58,237 nt of DNA from Saprospiraceae bacterium (GTDB lineage Bacteria; Bacteroidota; Bacteroidia; Chitinophagales; Saprospiraceae). A program made the position numbers and the translations under genes. This document shows, one piece after another, positions 40,626-49,640 of this stretch. The stretch spans positions 1-58,237 of the forward strand of contig JAIYCH010000023.1 in assembly GCA_027488135.1 (NCBI GenBank), written 5' to 3'. Position 1 is the first letter of the stretch. Every line of letters starts with the position of its first letter. The notes beneath the pieces are model-generated. The model was given only the letters and a program-made list of their open reading frames with translations, had not been told where the DNA came from and searched no databases.

Positions 40626-42413
40626 ATGAGTCTAAATACAAAATCACTTCAACCTGTCATCAACTTTCTTTGGACCGTTGCCGATGATATTTTGGTAAAT
40701 ACCTACCAAAAAGGAAAATATAAGGATGTTATTCTTCCAATGGTGGTAATAAGAAGGCTTGATTTACTTCTTGAGCCTACTAAGGATCAAGTATTAAAAA
40801 CCTTTAGTGAATATAAATCAAAACTTCAAAACTTAGATAGTTTACTAACCAATGGTAAACATGGATCAGGATTTGCATTTTACAACACTTCAAAGTTTAC
40901 CTTAAAAAAATTGCTTGACGACCCAAAGAATCTAAGGAGTAATTTTGAAGATTTCCTCAATGGGTTTTCTGAGAATGTACAGGACATCATCAAACAATTT
41001 AAATTCAGAAATGAAATTGAAACTTTAGATGAAGCTGATATTCTTTTCTCGCTAATTGAAAAATTCTGCTCACCAAAAGTGGAATTGCATCCCGACAAGT
41101 TGCCACCTTTGGCAATGGGTTATGTTTATGAAGATTTAGTTAGACGATTTAATGAAGAAAATAACGAAGAAGCAGGTGAACACTTTACACCAAGGGAAAT
41201 TATTGATTTAATGACCCAACTTATATTCTTACCGGTAAAAGACAAAATCAAACAAGGTACTTTTTTAATTTATGACCCATGCGTTGGGAGCGGCGGAATG
41301 CTCACCATTGCAAAAAACTTTTTACTTAATCCAGAAGGTTTGGTAAAAAGCAATGCTACTGTTCATCTATACGGTCAGGAAAGTACGCCATTCATATATG
41401 CTACATGTAAGAGTGATATGCTCATCAAGGGCGAAGATCCCGATAAAATTGCCAACGGTAGTACATTGAGTGCTTATGGCTTTGAAAAGGATTTGAAATT
41501 TGACTTTATGCTCACAAATCCACCTTATGGAAAAACCTGGGCTCCAGATAAAAAGGCATTGGGCGTTGGACCGAAAGGAGCCATTATTGATAAGCGTTTT
41601 ATACTTAAAAATAGTTACAAGGAAGAGGCTGTTACCAGCCGAGTAAATGATGGCCAGTTAATGTTTGTGTTGCACATGTTAAGCAAAATGAAAGATACTG
41701 AACTCGGCAGCCGAATTGCTTCCGTTCATAATGGTTCAGCTTTGTTTACAGGAGATGCAGGTCAAGGAGAAAGCGAGATTAGAAAGTACATGATTGAAAA
41801 TGATTTACTAGAGGGAATTATAGCACTTCCAAATGATATGTTTTATAATACAGGCATACCAACATACATTTTTATCATAACCAATAGAAAATCAAACCAA
41901 AGAAAAGGAAAAGTTCAACTTATCAATGCCACTACTGAGAAATTTTACAGCAAAATGCGTAAATCATTAGGCAAAAAACGAGTTGAATTTTTACCAGCAC
42001 ATGTCGCACTAATAGAGAGTATGTATTTAAATTTTGAAAACAACGAATACAGTAAAATTTTTGATAATACCGACTTTGGATATGCTCAAATCACGGTTAA
42101 CAGGGCATTGAAGGATGAAAAAGGAAAAATAATCAAGGATAACAAAGGCTTGCCAAAAGCGGATCCGAAATTAAAAGATACCGAAAACATTCCATTAAAG
42201 GAGGATATTCAAGAGTTCTTTAAACGTGAAGTACTGCCTTTTGCTACTGATGCATGGTGGGATAAAAAAGACACCAAAGTTGGATACGAAATAAATTTTG
42301 CCAAATACTTTTATAAGCACAATCCACCAAGAAGTTTATCGGAAATAGCCAAGGACATATTTTCTATCGAGCATGAAACGGATGGATTATTAAAAGAAAT
42401 TATTGAAGTATGA
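40626..42413 (+). CDS. hsdM: type I restriction-modification DNA methyltransferase subunit
   Basis: A 595-aa N6-adenine methyltransferase subunit. The N-terminal HsdM helical bundle is at 5-140. The SAM-binding motif I DPCVGSGGM is at 217-225 and the catalytic motif IV NPPY is at 298-301. GEHFTPREIIDLM around 184-197 is the typical entry into the catalytic domain. With HsdS it methylates the host site, and with HsdR it cuts unmodified DNA. It overlaps dinD by 4 bp (ATGA). Confidence 0.96.
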   Translation: MSLNTKSLQPVINFLWTVADDILVNTYQKGKYKDVILPMVVIRRLDLLLEPTKDQVLKTFSEYKSKLQNLDSLLTNGKHGSGFAFYNTSKFTLKKLLDDPKNLRSNFEDFLNGFSENVQDIIKQFKFRNEIETLDEADILFSLIEKFCSPKVELHPDKLPPLAMGYVYEDLVRRFNEENNEEAGEHFTPREIIDLMTQLIFLPVKDKIKQGTFLIYDPCVGSGGMLTIAKNFLLNPEGLVKSNATVHLYGQESTPFIYATCKSDMLIKGEDPDKIANGSTLSAYGFEKDLKFDFMLTNPPYGKTWAPDKKALGVGPKGAIIDKRFILKNSYKEEAVTSRVNDGQLMFVLHMLSKMKDTELGSRIASVHNGSALFTGDAGQGESEIRKYMIENDLLEGIIALPNDMFYNTGIPTYIFIITNRKSNQRKGKVQLINATTEKFYSKMRKSLGKKRVEFLPAHVALIESMYLNFENNEYSKIFDNTDFGYAQITVNRALKDEKGKIIKDNKGLPKADPKLKDTENIPLKEDIQEFFKREVLPFATDAWWDKKDTKVGYEINFAKYFYKHNPPRSLSEIAKDIFSIEHETDGLLKEIIEV

Positions 42414-43249
42414 AAGCTGAACAGATAAAAGAATTATTTGCCCAATTTGAAGCAGCATCATCTGAACTTGAAGAGATTGAATGTTGGAGTGCAAGAGAGC
42501 TTCAGGCATTGCTCGGGTATACCAAGTGGGAAAATTTTCAAAAGGTAATTGAAAAAGCAAAAGATTCTTGCAGAAACGCCGGAGAGCAGACTTCCGACCA
42601 TTTTCCTGACGTCGGGAAAATGGTCACTATTGGCTCCGGCGCTGAAAAAGAGATTGATGACATCCTCCTTACCAGGTATGCCTGTTACCTGATTGCCCAA
42701 AATGGAGACAGTCGCAAAGAAGAAATATCCTTTGCTCAAAATTACTTTGCCGTTCAAACACGCCGAGCTGAGTTAGTAGAGCAGCGATTGTTGGAATTTG
42801 AACGTGTAAAGGCTCGGGAAAAATTAAGCCAAACTGAAAAACAGCTATCCGGTGTTTTGTATGAACGAGGTGTTGATGAAAAAGGATTTGGAATTATTCG
42901 CTCGAAAGGTGATCAAGCGTTATTTCGAATGACAACCCAACAGTTAAAGAGAAAAATGCAGGTTCCAGATGGAAGGCCAGTTGCAGATTTCCTTCCTACT
43001 ATAAGTATCAAAGCTAAAGACCTAGCTGCGGAAATGACTGGACTGAATGTACAAAATAAAAATTTAAAAGGTCATAATCCGATTGAAAAAGAGCACGTAG
43101 ATAATAGTAAAGCGGTACGAGAAATGCTTACAAAAAGAGGTATAGTTCCCGAAAATCTTCCCCCGGCTGAAGATGTAAAAAAAGTTCAGCGCAAACTGGA
43201 AAGTGATGGGAAGAAAATTTTAAAGGACACCAAAAAAAAGAAAAAATAA
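42410..43249 (+). CDS. dinD: DinD/BRO-N-like DNA-damage-inducible protein
   Basis: A 279-aa protein of the DinD family. The N-terminal BRO-N-like part reads CWSARELQALLGYTKWENF, and the central block MVTIGSGAEKEIDDILLTRYACYLIAQNGD is highly typical. E. coli DinD is SOS-induced and can act on RecA; here the gene is built into a type I RM operon, overlapping hsdM by 4 bp and ending 2 bp before hsdS, a placement seen for this family elsewhere. The C-terminus is Lys-rich. A strong hairpin lies inside the gene. Confidence 0.88.
   Translation: MKAEQIKELFAQFEAASSELEEIECWSARELQALLGYTKWENFQKVIEKAKDSCRNAGEQTSDHFPDVGKMVTIGSGAEKEIDDILLTRYACYLIAQNGDSRKEEISFAQNYFAVQTRRAELVEQRLLEFERVKAREKLSQTEKQLSGVLYERGVDEKGFGIIRSKGDQALFRMTTQQLKRKMQVPDGRPVADFLPTISIKAKDLAAEMTGLNVQNKNLKGHNPIEKEHVDNSKAVREMLTKRGIVPENLPPAEDVKKVQRKLESDGKKILKDTKKKKK
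42596..42625 (+). repeat. perfect 11-bp inverted repeat inside dinD
   Basis: Arms GACCATTTTCC (42596-42606) and GGAAAATGGTC (42615-42625) around an 8-base spacer, with a further T-G pair possible. It encodes DHFPDVGKMV, so it may be a by-product of the protein sequence, but on RNA it would make a stable stem between hsdM and hsdS. Confidence 0.7.
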
Positions 43250-43251
43250 CT

Positions 43252-44481
43252 TTGGAACTAATAACAGATAAATATTCTACATGGCTTGGTGATTTTCCTG
43301 ATCACTGGAAAGTATTACGCATAAAAAATCTGTTTCAAGAAATGGACAGCCGAAGCGAAACAGGCAGCGAAGAACTGCTTTCGGTTTCGCATTACACCGG
43401 CGTAACGCTTAAAAGGGAGAGTTTAGAAAACGAAGACGACCATTTGACCAATGCCGCTAGTTTGGTGGGTTACAAATTGGTGTTTCATGGTGATTTGGTT
43501 ATCAATATCATGTTGGCTTGGAATGGCAGTTTGGGTATTTCGCCACACAACGGAATAACAAGCCCTGCTTACTGTGTTTACCGAATTAAAGGCGACAACA
43601 ACCCTGAATATTTCGGATATTTATTTACCACCAATTTATTTAAAGCCGAGTTTCGCAGGCACAGCACAGGCATTATTGACAGCCGTTTGCGATTATACTC
43701 CGATAAGCTTTTCAGCATTTTTACCGTAGTGCCACCCAAAGCCGAGCAAGACGAAATTGTGCAATACATCAAAGCACAGGAAGAAAAAATAAACCTGTTT
43801 ATTCAAAAGAAGCAACGGTTTATTGAGTTGTTGAAGGAGCAGCGATTGAGCATTGTAAACAATTACGTTACTGATGAAACTAAAAATTGGATTTGGCTTC
43901 GTTTGAAAGACATAATGACTGTAAATGATGAAGCATTAACAGAAAAAACGGAGGATGATTTTGTAATAAAATATATAGACATAGGAAACGTAAATTCATA
44001 CGGAGACATTGCTGAAATACAAGAATACGAGTTTAAATATGCCCCTTCACGAGCAAGAAGAATTGTGAGAAAAGGAGACGTAATAATTTCAACAGTTAGA
44101 ACGTATTTAAAAGCAATAACCCTGATTGATATTGAAGAAGATAATCTAATAGCTTCAACAGGTTTTGCAGTTCTTAGGCCAAAAGAAAATGTGCTTTCTG
44201 AATATTTGAATTTTGCTTTACGAGCCGAATACTTTATTAGTTCTGTAATTCAGAATTCCTATGGTGTCAGTTATCCAGCAATAAACTCATCAACGTTGAG
44301 TTCGCTCAAAATTGTAATTCCAAAATCTACTACGGAACAGCAAGAAATAATTAACAGAATAAAAACCGAAACCGCAACCATAGACACAGCTATAGCCAAA
44401 TCCGAAAAAGAAATTGAACTCATTAGGGAATACAAAGAAGCTATGATTGCTGAGGCGGTGATGGGGAAAAGAAAAGGTTAA
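43252..44481 (+). CDS. hsdS: type I restriction-modification specificity subunit
   Basis: A 409-aa DNA-recognition subunit. TRD1 is about 1-170 and ends in PKAEQDEIVQYI, followed by a helical spacer (KINLFIQKKQRFIELLKEQR). TRD2 is about 205-360 and ends in STTEQQEIINRI, followed by a second helix (ATIDTAIAKSEKEIELIREY). Two domains mean a bipartite target. The start is a TTG 2 bp after the dinD stop, with no better ATG before the domain. The first half looks richer in G and C than the second, which points to TRD exchange. Confidence 0.93.
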   Translation: MELITDKYSTWLGDFPDHWKVLRIKNLFQEMDSRSETGSEELLSVSHYTGVTLKRESLENEDDHLTNAASLVGYKLVFHGDLVINIMLAWNGSLGISPHNGITSPAYCVYRIKGDNNPEYFGYLFTTNLFKAEFRRHSTGIIDSRLRLYSDKLFSIFTVVPPKAEQDEIVQYIKAQEEKINLFIQKKQRFIELLKEQRLSIVNNYVTDETKNWIWLRLKDIMTVNDEALTEKTEDDFVIKYIDIGNVNSYGDIAEIQEYEFKYAPSRARRIVRKGDVIISTVRTYLKAITLIDIEEDNLIASTGFAVLRPKENVLSEYLNFALRAEYFISSVIQNSYGVSYPAINSSTLSSLKIVIPKSTTEQQEIINRIKTETATIDTAIAKSEKEIELIREYKEAMIAEAVMGKRKG

Positions 44482-44507
44482 ACTATTTTTGATAAATATC
44501 TCAGTAT

Positions 44508-45038
44508 ATGATTGACCAAGAAATTGAATCGGAATTAAGCTATGCCTACTTACATGCGGTTGCTGCAAAAGCAGGGATGAGTTGCAACCAAGGTAACCGA
44601 CATGATGATGGAGCTGGGGTTGATGTTGAAGTTACCTATAGAGGCATGACTACTCATCCTTATTTTAGGCATGTTCAGCTCAATATACAATTGAAAGCAA
44701 CAGTACAAGATTCGGGCACAGATCCTAACTATCTCAGCTATTTCATGAAAGGTTTAAAACGATACGATAAATTAAGAACAAATGACAGCGAAATTTACAA
44801 AATTTTAGTTGTACTATTTTTGCCAAGTAACGCTAATTCATGGCTTAGCATCAGTCCTGATGAACTAATACTTAAGAAAGCTGTATATTGGGTATGTTTG
44901 TATGGTGCACCGCCATCATCAAATTCTTCTGGGCAGACAATATATTTACCCAAAGCGAATTTGCTTACACCTGAAAGCTTAAAGGATTTAGTAGAATTAG
45001 CCGTTAATAAAAAGGTTACACTATATAAAGCAACTTGA
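44508..45038 (+). CDS. DUF4365 protein, PD-(D/E)xK nuclease-like
   Basis: A 176-aa protein matching the DUF4365 pattern. It starts with an E-x-E-L-S-Y helix, then GNRHDDGAGVDVEV and LNIQLKAT. D39 and the Q61-L-K63 triplet fit the D...(E/Q)xK core of a restriction-type nuclease; D33/D34 may add metal ligands. It lies between hsdS and an unknown gene, 4 bp before the latter, so the two may form one module. A role as an extra DNA-cleaving or effector subunit of the RM island is inference. Confidence 0.75.
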   Translation: MIDQEIESELSYAYLHAVAAKAGMSCNQGNRHDDGAGVDVEVTYRGMTTHPYFRHVQLNIQLKATVQDSGTDPNYLSYFMKGLKRYDKLRTNDSEIYKILVVLFLPSNANSWLSISPDELILKKAVYWVCLYGAPPSSNSSGQTIYLPKANLLTPESLKDLVELAVNKKVTLYKAT

Positions 45039-45042
45039 TGAT

Positions 45043-46179
45043 ATGGACAATTTAGATATTAAAGCATTAGAAGTTAGAGATTATGCCATAAGTCAAGGTT
45101 GGGTTTTGATTAAAGAAGCCTTGAAAGATGGACTTTTTGTATTGAATAGCCCCACTGGCGACTTCACACAATTAATATTTCCAAAGGACGATAGTATATC
45201 TGAATATCAGGAAATGGCAATTGTGTCATTAAGGCGATTGACTGAATTTTATAAACTACCACTAAATAAAGTAGTTGAAGATATTAGAGAGGTATATGAT
45301 GATGTTATTGCTTTGAGGTACTTCTCAGACAGTAAAACAGTGAATTCAATTTCATTTCAAGAAGCTCTTGACTCAATAGATGCCACAAAACAAATGTTGT
45401 TATCAGCAGCAAGTACAATAGTTAACCCTGTTACTTTTCATCCTAAATTAAATAGAGCAGAAGCTCAAGACTTAATAAAAAAAGCACGGTTTAGACACAC
45501 AGAAGAAGGTAGTTTTATCCTTAAAGTTTCAATCCCATTTGAGTTGACACATGCACCTGTGACCTCTCTTTTTGGTGAAGTTTTAGAAACTCCATTCACT
45601 AGAAAAGCAATAGAGGTAGTTTCTAAGTCGTCAAGCATTTTATTAGATACTATTGAGTCAGATAGTATTAAAGAGCTTTATCAAAATCAATCGACCGATG
45701 AGCAACCTTTGATTTCATATAACTTCTGCGATGCAGTAAGTAAGCTTTTTGACGAAGAAAGAGAGTTGCCCTTTCAACTTATTTTCAATTGGAGTAGAGC
45801 CTCAATGTTAAAGCTTCCTTCACCAAGCTTACCACAAAGAATAACTTTCCCATTTTCTCACAAGAATAAAATTGAGGAAATCCGCGATTACTTCACTCCT
45901 AAAAGGAGTGATTTACAAGATGATTTTATTGCAACTGTTGAAACTTTAGACGGCACTATTGGGGAAGATGGAAAAAGATTGGGTGTAGTCGCACTATCAA
46001 TTTTGTATGAAAATGAAATAATAAAAGCAAGAGTAAATCTCAATAGCGAAGCTTATGCAGTTGCAGTTGATGCTCATAAAAAAGGGGGAGCTTATGTTGA
46101 AGTTAATGGGCTTTTAAAAAGAAATAAAAGATCAAATACGATTGAAAATATTAAGTCCTTTAAACTAAGAGGAAGTTAA
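45043..46179 (+). CDS. unknown protein paired with DUF4365, 378 aa
   Basis: I do not recognise this protein. It is soluble and mixed alpha/beta. The first ~75 residues resemble a small sensor-like domain (GWVLIKEALKDGLFVLNSPTGDFTQLIFP). The C-terminal ~60 residues (ARVNLNSEAYAVAVDAHKKGGAYVEVNGLLKRN) look like a compact beta-barrel end. It follows the DUF4365 gene by 4 bp and its TAA overlaps the hsdR ATG by one base, so all three are translated together. A partner of the DUF4365 nuclease-like protein is the most economical guess. Confidence 0.7.
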   Translation: MDNLDIKALEVRDYAISQGWVLIKEALKDGLFVLNSPTGDFTQLIFPKDDSISEYQEMAIVSLRRLTEFYKLPLNKVVEDIREVYDDVIALRYFSDSKTVNSISFQEALDSIDATKQMLLSAASTIVNPVTFHPKLNRAEAQDLIKKARFRHTEEGSFILKVSIPFELTHAPVTSLFGEVLETPFTRKAIEVVSKSSSILLDTIESDSIKELYQNQSTDEQPLISYNFCDAVSKLFDEERELPFQLIFNWSRASMLKLPSPSLPQRITFPFSHKNKIEEIRDYFTPKRSDLQDDFIATVETLDGTIGEDGKRLGVVALSILYENEIIKARVNLNSEAYAVAVDAHKKGGAYVEVNGLLKRNKRSNTIENIKSFKLRGS

Positions 46180-49148
46180 TGAAAACAGACACCACCGAAA
46201 AAGGATTAGAAGCCCATATCACACAACACTTGTGTTTGGTGAATGCTTTTGAAGAAAGGCATTTCAGTAATTACAACCGTGTAGATTGTGTGGATGAAAA
46301 TTTGCTTTTTTCTTTTCTGCAAACCACACAGGAAAAGGAAGTGATGAAATTGCAAACCACTCACGGAAGCAATTTCAGAAGCAAGGTATTGTATCGCTTA
46401 AACAATCAAATAAAAACCTTTGGTATTATTGAAGTTTTACGTAAAGGCATTACCGACAATAACATTAAACTCAAACTGTTTTTTGATAAACCCGTTTCCA
46501 ATCTAAATGAGAAAGATTTAGCCCTTTACAACCAAAATATTTTCTCCGTAACCAGGCAGGTACATTACAGCACACAAAATGAAAACTCTCTGGATTTGGT
46601 GGTTTTCATCAATGGTTTGCCCATCATCACTTTTGAACTAAAAAATGAACTGACTAAGCAAACGGTAAAAGATGCCATCAAACAATACAAAACCAACCGA
46701 GACCCGAGAGAAGAATTGTTTCGTTTAGGTCGCTGCATGGTTCACTTTGCGGTTGACAGTGAACAAATTTGGATGGCAACGCATCTGAAGGGAGAAAACA
46801 CCTATTTCTTACCCTTCAACAAAGGTTACAACAACGGTGCAGGAAATCCACACAATCCCAACGGTATTAAAACCGATTATCTCTGGAAAGACATTTTAAC
46901 CAAAGATCGTTTAACGAACATTATTCAGAACTACATTCAATTATTTGAAGAAGAAACGGAAAAGATTTTGCCTGATGGAAAGGTTAAAAAAGAGAAAGTA
47001 AAGAAACTGCTTTTCCCACGCTACCATCAAATAGATGCCGTTGATAAACTCCTGAACAATGCCAAAGAATACGGAGCAGGCAAAAGCTATTTAATTCAAC
47101 ATTCGGCAGGTTCAGGAAAATCAAATTCCATTTCTTGGTTGGCTCATCAATTGGTGGGCTTGTTTGACAAGACCAATGAAAACACCGTTTTTGATACCGT
47201 AATCGTAGTAACCGACCGTAAAGTGTTGGATGCTCAAATACGCAACAACATCAAACAGTTTGAGCAAGTAAAAGGAGTTGTAGAAGCCATTACCGAAGGT
47301 AGTAAACAATTGAAAACGGCTTTGGAGGAAGGCAAGAAAATCATCATCACCACTATTCAGAAATTCCCTTACATCGTAAATGAGATTGGAGAACTGCCCG
47401 GAAATAAATTTGCAATCATCATTGACGAGGCACACAGCAGCCAAAGCGGAAACACCGCAGGAAAACTGAATGAAACGCTTTCAAAAGAATCAGATGAAGA
47501 GGATTTTGAAGAATGGACAGGCGAAGATGAAATTGTCGAAGTCGTAAAAGGAAGAAAGATGCTGACAAATGCCAGTTACTTCGCTTTTACTGCCACACCA
47601 AAAAACAAAACGCTTGAACTGTTCGGAGAAAAATACAACGATAACGGTAGAGAGAAATTCAGGGCATTTCATCTTTACTCAATGAAACAAGCCATTGAGG
47701 AAAATTTCATTTTAGATGTGTTGCAGAATTACACCACCTACCAAAGCTATTATGCGTTGCTAAAGAAAATTGAAGATGACCCTGCTTATGATAAAAACAA
47801 GGCTCAGAAAAAACTGAAAATATTTGTTGAAAGCCATTCACACGCTATTGCTAAGAAAACGATTTTGATAGTTGACCATTTTATGGACAATGTAATCCGT
47901 AAATCAAAAATAAACGGATTGGCAAAAGCAATGGTGGTAACCAGCAGTCGCATAAATGCCATAAAATATAAAGAGGCATTTGACAAGTATTTAGCAGATA
48001 CAGGAAACCCATACAAAGCCATCATAGCATTTTCAGGAGAAATAGACGGACAAACAGAAGTTGCATTAAATCATTTTTCAAGTGCTGCTATTCCTGATGA
48101 GTTTAAGAAATCAGAATACCGCTTTTTGATTGTAGCAAATAAATACCAGACAGGCTTTGACCAACCGCTTTTACATACCATGTATGTTGACAAGAAATTG
48201 GGTGGCGTTAATGCAGTTCAAACCCTTTCAAGATTAAACAGAACAACCGCAGGAAAGAAAGACACTTTTATTTTAGACTTTGCCAATGATGCAGACGAAA
48301 TCAAAAAATCATTTGATCCATTTTTTGAAACAACTATTCTTGGAGAGGCAACCGATCCAAATAAAATATTTGATTTACAAAGCACATTAGATGCTTCTCA
48401 AGTTTATACACCAGATCAGGTTCAGGATTTCTCTCAAAAGTTGGTAACCAATATACAGGTAGATCAATTACATGTGATTCTTGATGCCGCTGCCGAGGTA
48501 TTTAGAACATCACTTTCTGAGGAACAACAAAATGACTTTAGAGCAAAGTGTAAGACCTATGTGCGCTTATACGTATTTCTGGCACAAATAGTCCCTTTCA
48601 TTAACCCTTATCTTGAAAGACTCTATTTATTTTTAAATCACCTTCAAAATAAGCTTGGCAAACAGCCTGATGAAGATTTAGCACAGGGTATTCTTGACAA
48701 TATTGACATAGATAGTTACCGATTGCAAAAAGAGGGCGAGTTTAATTTGAAACTTCAACAAGGTGAAGAATTGCAACCAATTCCAACAGAAATGCGTAAT
48801 GGCGCGGCTGAACCGGAGTTGGATTATTTATCAAACATTGTTCAGGCATTTAATGATCGTTTTGGGACTCAATTTACAAATGATGACAAGGTTAAAAAAA
48901 TGACTGAGGATATAATGGCAGACGTGGCTAATGATGTCGAATTTGTAAACGCTTTTATATATTCGGACGAACAAAATGCAAAGATTGCATTTGAAGGAGT
49001 ACTAAAAAGAAAATTAATCGACCACATTGAATCCAACTTCGAAGTGTTTAAAGAATATAATGACAACAAGGAGTTTAGAGATTACTTTGCAGGAACTATG
49101 TTTAAAATAATGCAAAAAGATTTTGTGCGTTTTAATTCAGGCATATAG
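46179..49148 (+). CDS. hsdR: type I restriction endonuclease/translocase subunit
   Basis: A 989-aa motor and nuclease subunit. The N-terminal PD-(D/E)xK site is D139 with E153-L-K155 in LDLVVFINGLPIITFELK. The SF2 helicase has Walker A HSAGSGKS at 308-315, DEAH at 416-419 and FTATP. The RecA2 part has QTGFDQPLLHTMYVD and QTLSRLNRT. It translocates DNA and cleaves when HsdM-HsdS find unmethylated sites. It starts on the last base of the preceding stop codon (TAATG). Confidence 0.96.
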   Translation: MKTDTTEKGLEAHITQHLCLVNAFEERHFSNYNRVDCVDENLLFSFLQTTQEKEVMKLQTTHGSNFRSKVLYRLNNQIKTFGIIEVLRKGITDNNIKLKLFFDKPVSNLNEKDLALYNQNIFSVTRQVHYSTQNENSLDLVVFINGLPIITFELKNELTKQTVKDAIKQYKTNRDPREELFRLGRCMVHFAVDSEQIWMATHLKGENTYFLPFNKGYNNGAGNPHNPNGIKTDYLWKDILTKDRLTNIIQNYIQLFEEETEKILPDGKVKKEKVKKLLFPRYHQIDAVDKLLNNAKEYGAGKSYLIQHSAGSGKSNSISWLAHQLVGLFDKTNENTVFDTVIVVTDRKVLDAQIRNNIKQFEQVKGVVEAITEGSKQLKTALEEGKKIIITTIQKFPYIVNEIGELPGNKFAIIIDEAHSSQSGNTAGKLNETLSKESDEEDFEEWTGEDEIVEVVKGRKMLTNASYFAFTATPKNKTLELFGEKYNDNGREKFRAFHLYSMKQAIEENFILDVLQNYTTYQSYYALLKKIEDDPAYDKNKAQKKLKIFVESHSHAIAKKTILIVDHFMDNVIRKSKINGLAKAMVVTSSRINAIKYKEAFDKYLADTGNPYKAIIAFSGEIDGQTEVALNHFSSAAIPDEFKKSEYRFLIVANKYQTGFDQPLLHTMYVDKKLGGVNAVQTLSRLNRTTAGKKDTFILDFANDADEIKKSFDPFFETTILGEATDPNKIFDLQSTLDASQVYTPDQVQDFSQKLVTNIQVDQLHVILDAAAEVFRTSLSEEQQNDFRAKCKTYVRLYVFLAQIVPFINPYLERLYLFLNHLQNKLGKQPDEDLAQGILDNIDIDSYRLQKEGEFNLKLQQGEELQPIPTEMRNGAAEPELDYLSNIVQAFNDRFGTQFTNDDKVKKMTEDIMADVANDVEFVNAFIYSDEQNAKIAFEGVLKRKLIDHIESNFEVFKEYNDNKEFRDYFAGTMFKIMQKDFVRFNSGI

Positions 49149-49640
49149 AACCTAAAAATGGTTTTACTGGGTTTAAATGAATCCCCGGTATTTCATATAA
49201 AATTTGAACTATTTTAAATATGTTCTTAAAAAAAATCAATAATTTGAATAAAGTTGGGGCTTCAAGCAATTATTTAAAGAGAAGGTCCGGTTTAAATCTT
49301 CCAATGATTTTCAATGGAAATTGTCAGTTAAAATAAATCTCTAACTTAGAGTCAAGTAAATCATTCTCAAGTTACATACATAAAAATTAAGACAATGACT
49401 AAAATGAATTTGACAACATGAATAACTTATTGGTCAACTGGACGGTCATTCAGCCTCTAAGAATTTTGCTGGCGAAACAAGTGAAAGAAATAAAAACTTT
49501 AACCAGCCCTCACATTTTTTTAAAATTTTCTCTACCTAGCCAGATATTAGCACATTTGATTTTTCCCCGATATACAATGCTTCCTTTTGCCAGAACTAAA
49601 AGAGCTAATTATCAACTCACCCCAAAATTAAAGTTTTAAT
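49149..49640. other. 492-bp gap between the RM operon and the helicase-DarT operon
   Basis: AT-rich, with no gene I can support. A 73-codon frame (49418-49639) shows no family resemblance and is probably chance. The best promoter-like signal is TGAATTTG (49405-49412, one mismatch to TAnnTTTG). No T-tailed hairpin was seen after hsdR. The gap suggests that the helicase operon is transcribed separately. Confidence 0.5.

Noticed and set aside
49418-49639. 73-codon plus-strand ORF before the helicase
   Set aside because: No family resemblance and low-complexity composition; probably chance in an AT-rich gap.
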